In this document: positions 5,197-6,423 of the stretch, in pieces
Layout: every line of letters starts with the position of its first letter
How positions within the stretch are numbered: position 1 is the stretch's first letter
Assembly (NCBI GenBank): GCA_902795985.1
Contig: CADBNG010000060.1
Span: forward strand, 1-6,423
Direction: 5' to 3'
Source of the DNA: an uncultured Lachnospiraceae bacterium
GTDB taxonomy: Bacteria > Bacillota_A > Clostridia > Lachnospirales > Lachnospiraceae
Length of the DNA: 6,423 bases
The notes under the pieces: generated by a model
Databases searched by the model: none
What the model was told of the DNA's origin: nothing
What the model saw: the letters and a program-made list of their open reading frames with translations, nothing else
Position numbers and translations under genes: made by a program

Positions 5197-6423
5197 TTAT
5201 TCCGCGGCTCCCGTTCTTTCCGGAACGGGCTCTTCCTCCTTCCTGTTTCCCAGAAGGAAAGAACCGAACAGCAGTCCGAAGAACAGGGCGATACCCACGG
5301 CCGTTTCATCGGAAAAGGCCAGCGCGCCGGTGGATTCAGCCATTTCATAAAGAAACGCGCAAACCGCCGCGACTCCGACCCATTTTCCCACGCTGCGCAG
5401 CTTCCAGACCCCCGTAAACAGCAGGGCCACCAGACCGATATAGGCAATCAGGCCCAGCCAGCCGGTTTCTCCCAGAATCATGGGCCAGAATGTATCGCAG
5501 GCATAGGAGGGCCAGAGGGGATCCAACCCCGGTACCGACATCATATCATACCAGTAATAAACCGGTGAATACCAGATCTGTGCCTGGCGTGAACCGAAAG
5601 TGGAAAAACCCGTGCCGAAGGGAAAGTTTTCTTTCGCAATCCGGAAGCCATTGACCACAAACTGCGCGCGGGCGCGGGTCATCCGCCACGGGGACAGGTA
5701 ATAGGCGTAGAAACGCCGGCCGCCGATAACGGCCAGGACGGCTGCCGCAGGAATGCCGATTTTCCAGTCCGGCTTTCGTTTAAACACGGCGCTCAGAAGA
5801 ACCAGTACGGCAACAGCCGCAAGAAGCGCCCAGATCCGGATGCGCAGCGTCATAAAAAGCGGAAAGAACATCGCCGCCGCCGCGATCCGGCAATGGATCC
5901 CGCAGGGAAACAGAAGGATCAGCAGAAGCAGTATCAGCATGCACCGCGCCGCAAAAACGGACGGATGGTTATAAAACAGCTGGATGCTCCCGATGCCCCA
6001 TCGGAACACCTGTCTCGGCCAGATGCCCCACAGCATATCAGCAATCGTATAGTAGATAATGACCGCCGCGCAGAGCGTCACCGGGATGGAAAGCCGCCGT
6101 GCAAACTTCTTCAGCGGAAAATCCAGAAACAGGGCCGTGTAGGTGCTGACCAGCAGCCAGAACCGGAGGGTGTCGAAATATCCCTGCCGGGTGACGTCCG
6201 CTGCCTGATAATGAAAAACCGTATATCCCTTCAGACCGGCCAGGGAGAAAACCAGGACGCAGACGGCCGCGATCAGGGCCGCTTTGCGGAAATTCTTTCT
6301 CTCCAGAGCCAGCAGGACAAAAGCAGCCAGTCCGGCAAGCGCCAGAATGGTCTGCAGCCCGTAGATCCCGGAATAAACCGCATGCTCGATAAATTCCTGA
6401 AACGTCAGCACGACAATCAGGAA
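5197..6423 (-). CDS. O-antigen ligase/polymerase superfamily membrane protein (Wzy/WaaL-like), 5' end outside window
   Basis: The frame is open from the window edge to a TAA at 5199-5197, giving 408 visible codons. A GTG at 6411 is a possible start, but it has no ribosome-binding site and the four codons before it are hydrophobic, so the true start is probably upstream. Numbering from that GTG, about ten hydrophobic segments are seen (near 18-36, 43-61, 82-99, 108-132, 155-172, 175-188, 193-210, 217-230, 309-334 and 370-388). A long, presumably extracytoplasmic loop lies at 231-308. It contains FVVNGFRIAKENFPFGTGFSTFGS (251-274); the P-x-G-x-G-x-x-x-F/G pattern and preceding basic residues (RMTRARAQ) are characteristic of the Wzy/WaaL/TuaE group. 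Members join undecaprenyl-linked glycans outside the membrane, either as polymerases or as ligases; sequence alone does not distinguish these. The charged tail from 390 is cytoplasmic or unstructured. The gene is followed in the same frame by the synthase region. Confidence 0.85.
   Translation of the reverse strand, partial: FLIVVLTFQEFIEHAVYSGIYGLQTILALAGLAAFVLLALERKNFRKAALIAAVCVLVFSLAGLKGYTVFHYQAADVTRQGYFDTLRFWLLVSTYTALFLDFPLKKFARRLSIPVTLCAAVIIYYTIADMLWGIWPRQVFRWGIGSIQLFYNHPSVFAARCMLILLLLILLFPCGIHCRIAAAAMFFPLFMTLRIRIWALLAAVAVLVLLSAVFKRKPDWKIGIPAAAVLAVIGGRRFYAYYLSPWRMTRARAQFVVNGFRIAKENFPFGTGFSTFGSRQAQIWYSPVYYWYDMMSVPGLDPLWPSYACDTFWPMILGETGWLGLIAYIGLVALLFTGVWKLRSVGKWVGVAAVCAFLYEMAESTGALAFSDETAVGIALFFGLLFGSFLLGNRKEEEPVPERTGAAE

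Noticed and set aside
6409..6411. GTG as the real start of the Wzy-like gene
   Set aside because: The frame is open to the edge with hydrophobic codons upstream and no ribosome-binding site is visible, so the gene is treated as 5' partial.

Overview
The window holds six genes, all on the minus strand and so tightly packed (8-nt and 4-nt overlaps, gaps of 3, 24 and 66 nt) that they read as one operon transcribed from right to left. It is an internal piece of a surface-polysaccharide cluster. The first gene (right edge) and the last gene (left edge) both run off the window, so the operon continues on both sides. I see no promoter, factor-independent terminator, RNA gene, insertion sequence, CRISPR array or gene-free stretch longer than 66 nt.

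Order of transcription: (1) 6423-5197, a polytopic O-antigen ligase/polymerase-superfamily (Wzy/WaaL-like) protein whose start lies outside the window; (2) 5130-3601, a membrane-embedded cellulose-synthase-like processive GT2 glycosyltransferase; (3) 3604-2618, a soluble or peripheral GT2 glycosyltransferase; (4) 2625-1717, the permease (Wzm type) and (5) 1713-391, the ATPase (Wzt type, with a C-terminal carbohydrate-binding domain) of a polysaccharide ABC exporter; (6) 366-1, the N-terminal part of a second, paralogous GT2 glycosyltransferase.

How the genes may work together (inference): the two small GT2 enzymes add sugars to a lipid-linked glycan on the cytoplasmic face. Wzm/Wzt exports the finished chain, and the Wzt C-terminal domain probably recognises a chain end. 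The Wzy/WaaL-like protein polymerises or transfers glycan on the outer face. The cellulose-synthase-like enzyme probably makes and extrudes a homopolymer by itself. Machinery typical of three assembly routes (Wzy-dependent, ABC-dependent, synthase-dependent) thus sits in one transcription unit, which is the most noteworthy point of the window.

Organism: moderately GC-rich coding DNA, short AGGA-type ribosome-binding sites, frequent ATGA-style overlaps and the style of the GT2 and Wzm/Wzt proteins suggest an anaerobic member of the Firmicutes (Clostridia, perhaps a gut or rumen lineage). This is a judgement from overall appearance; no phylogenetic marker is present.
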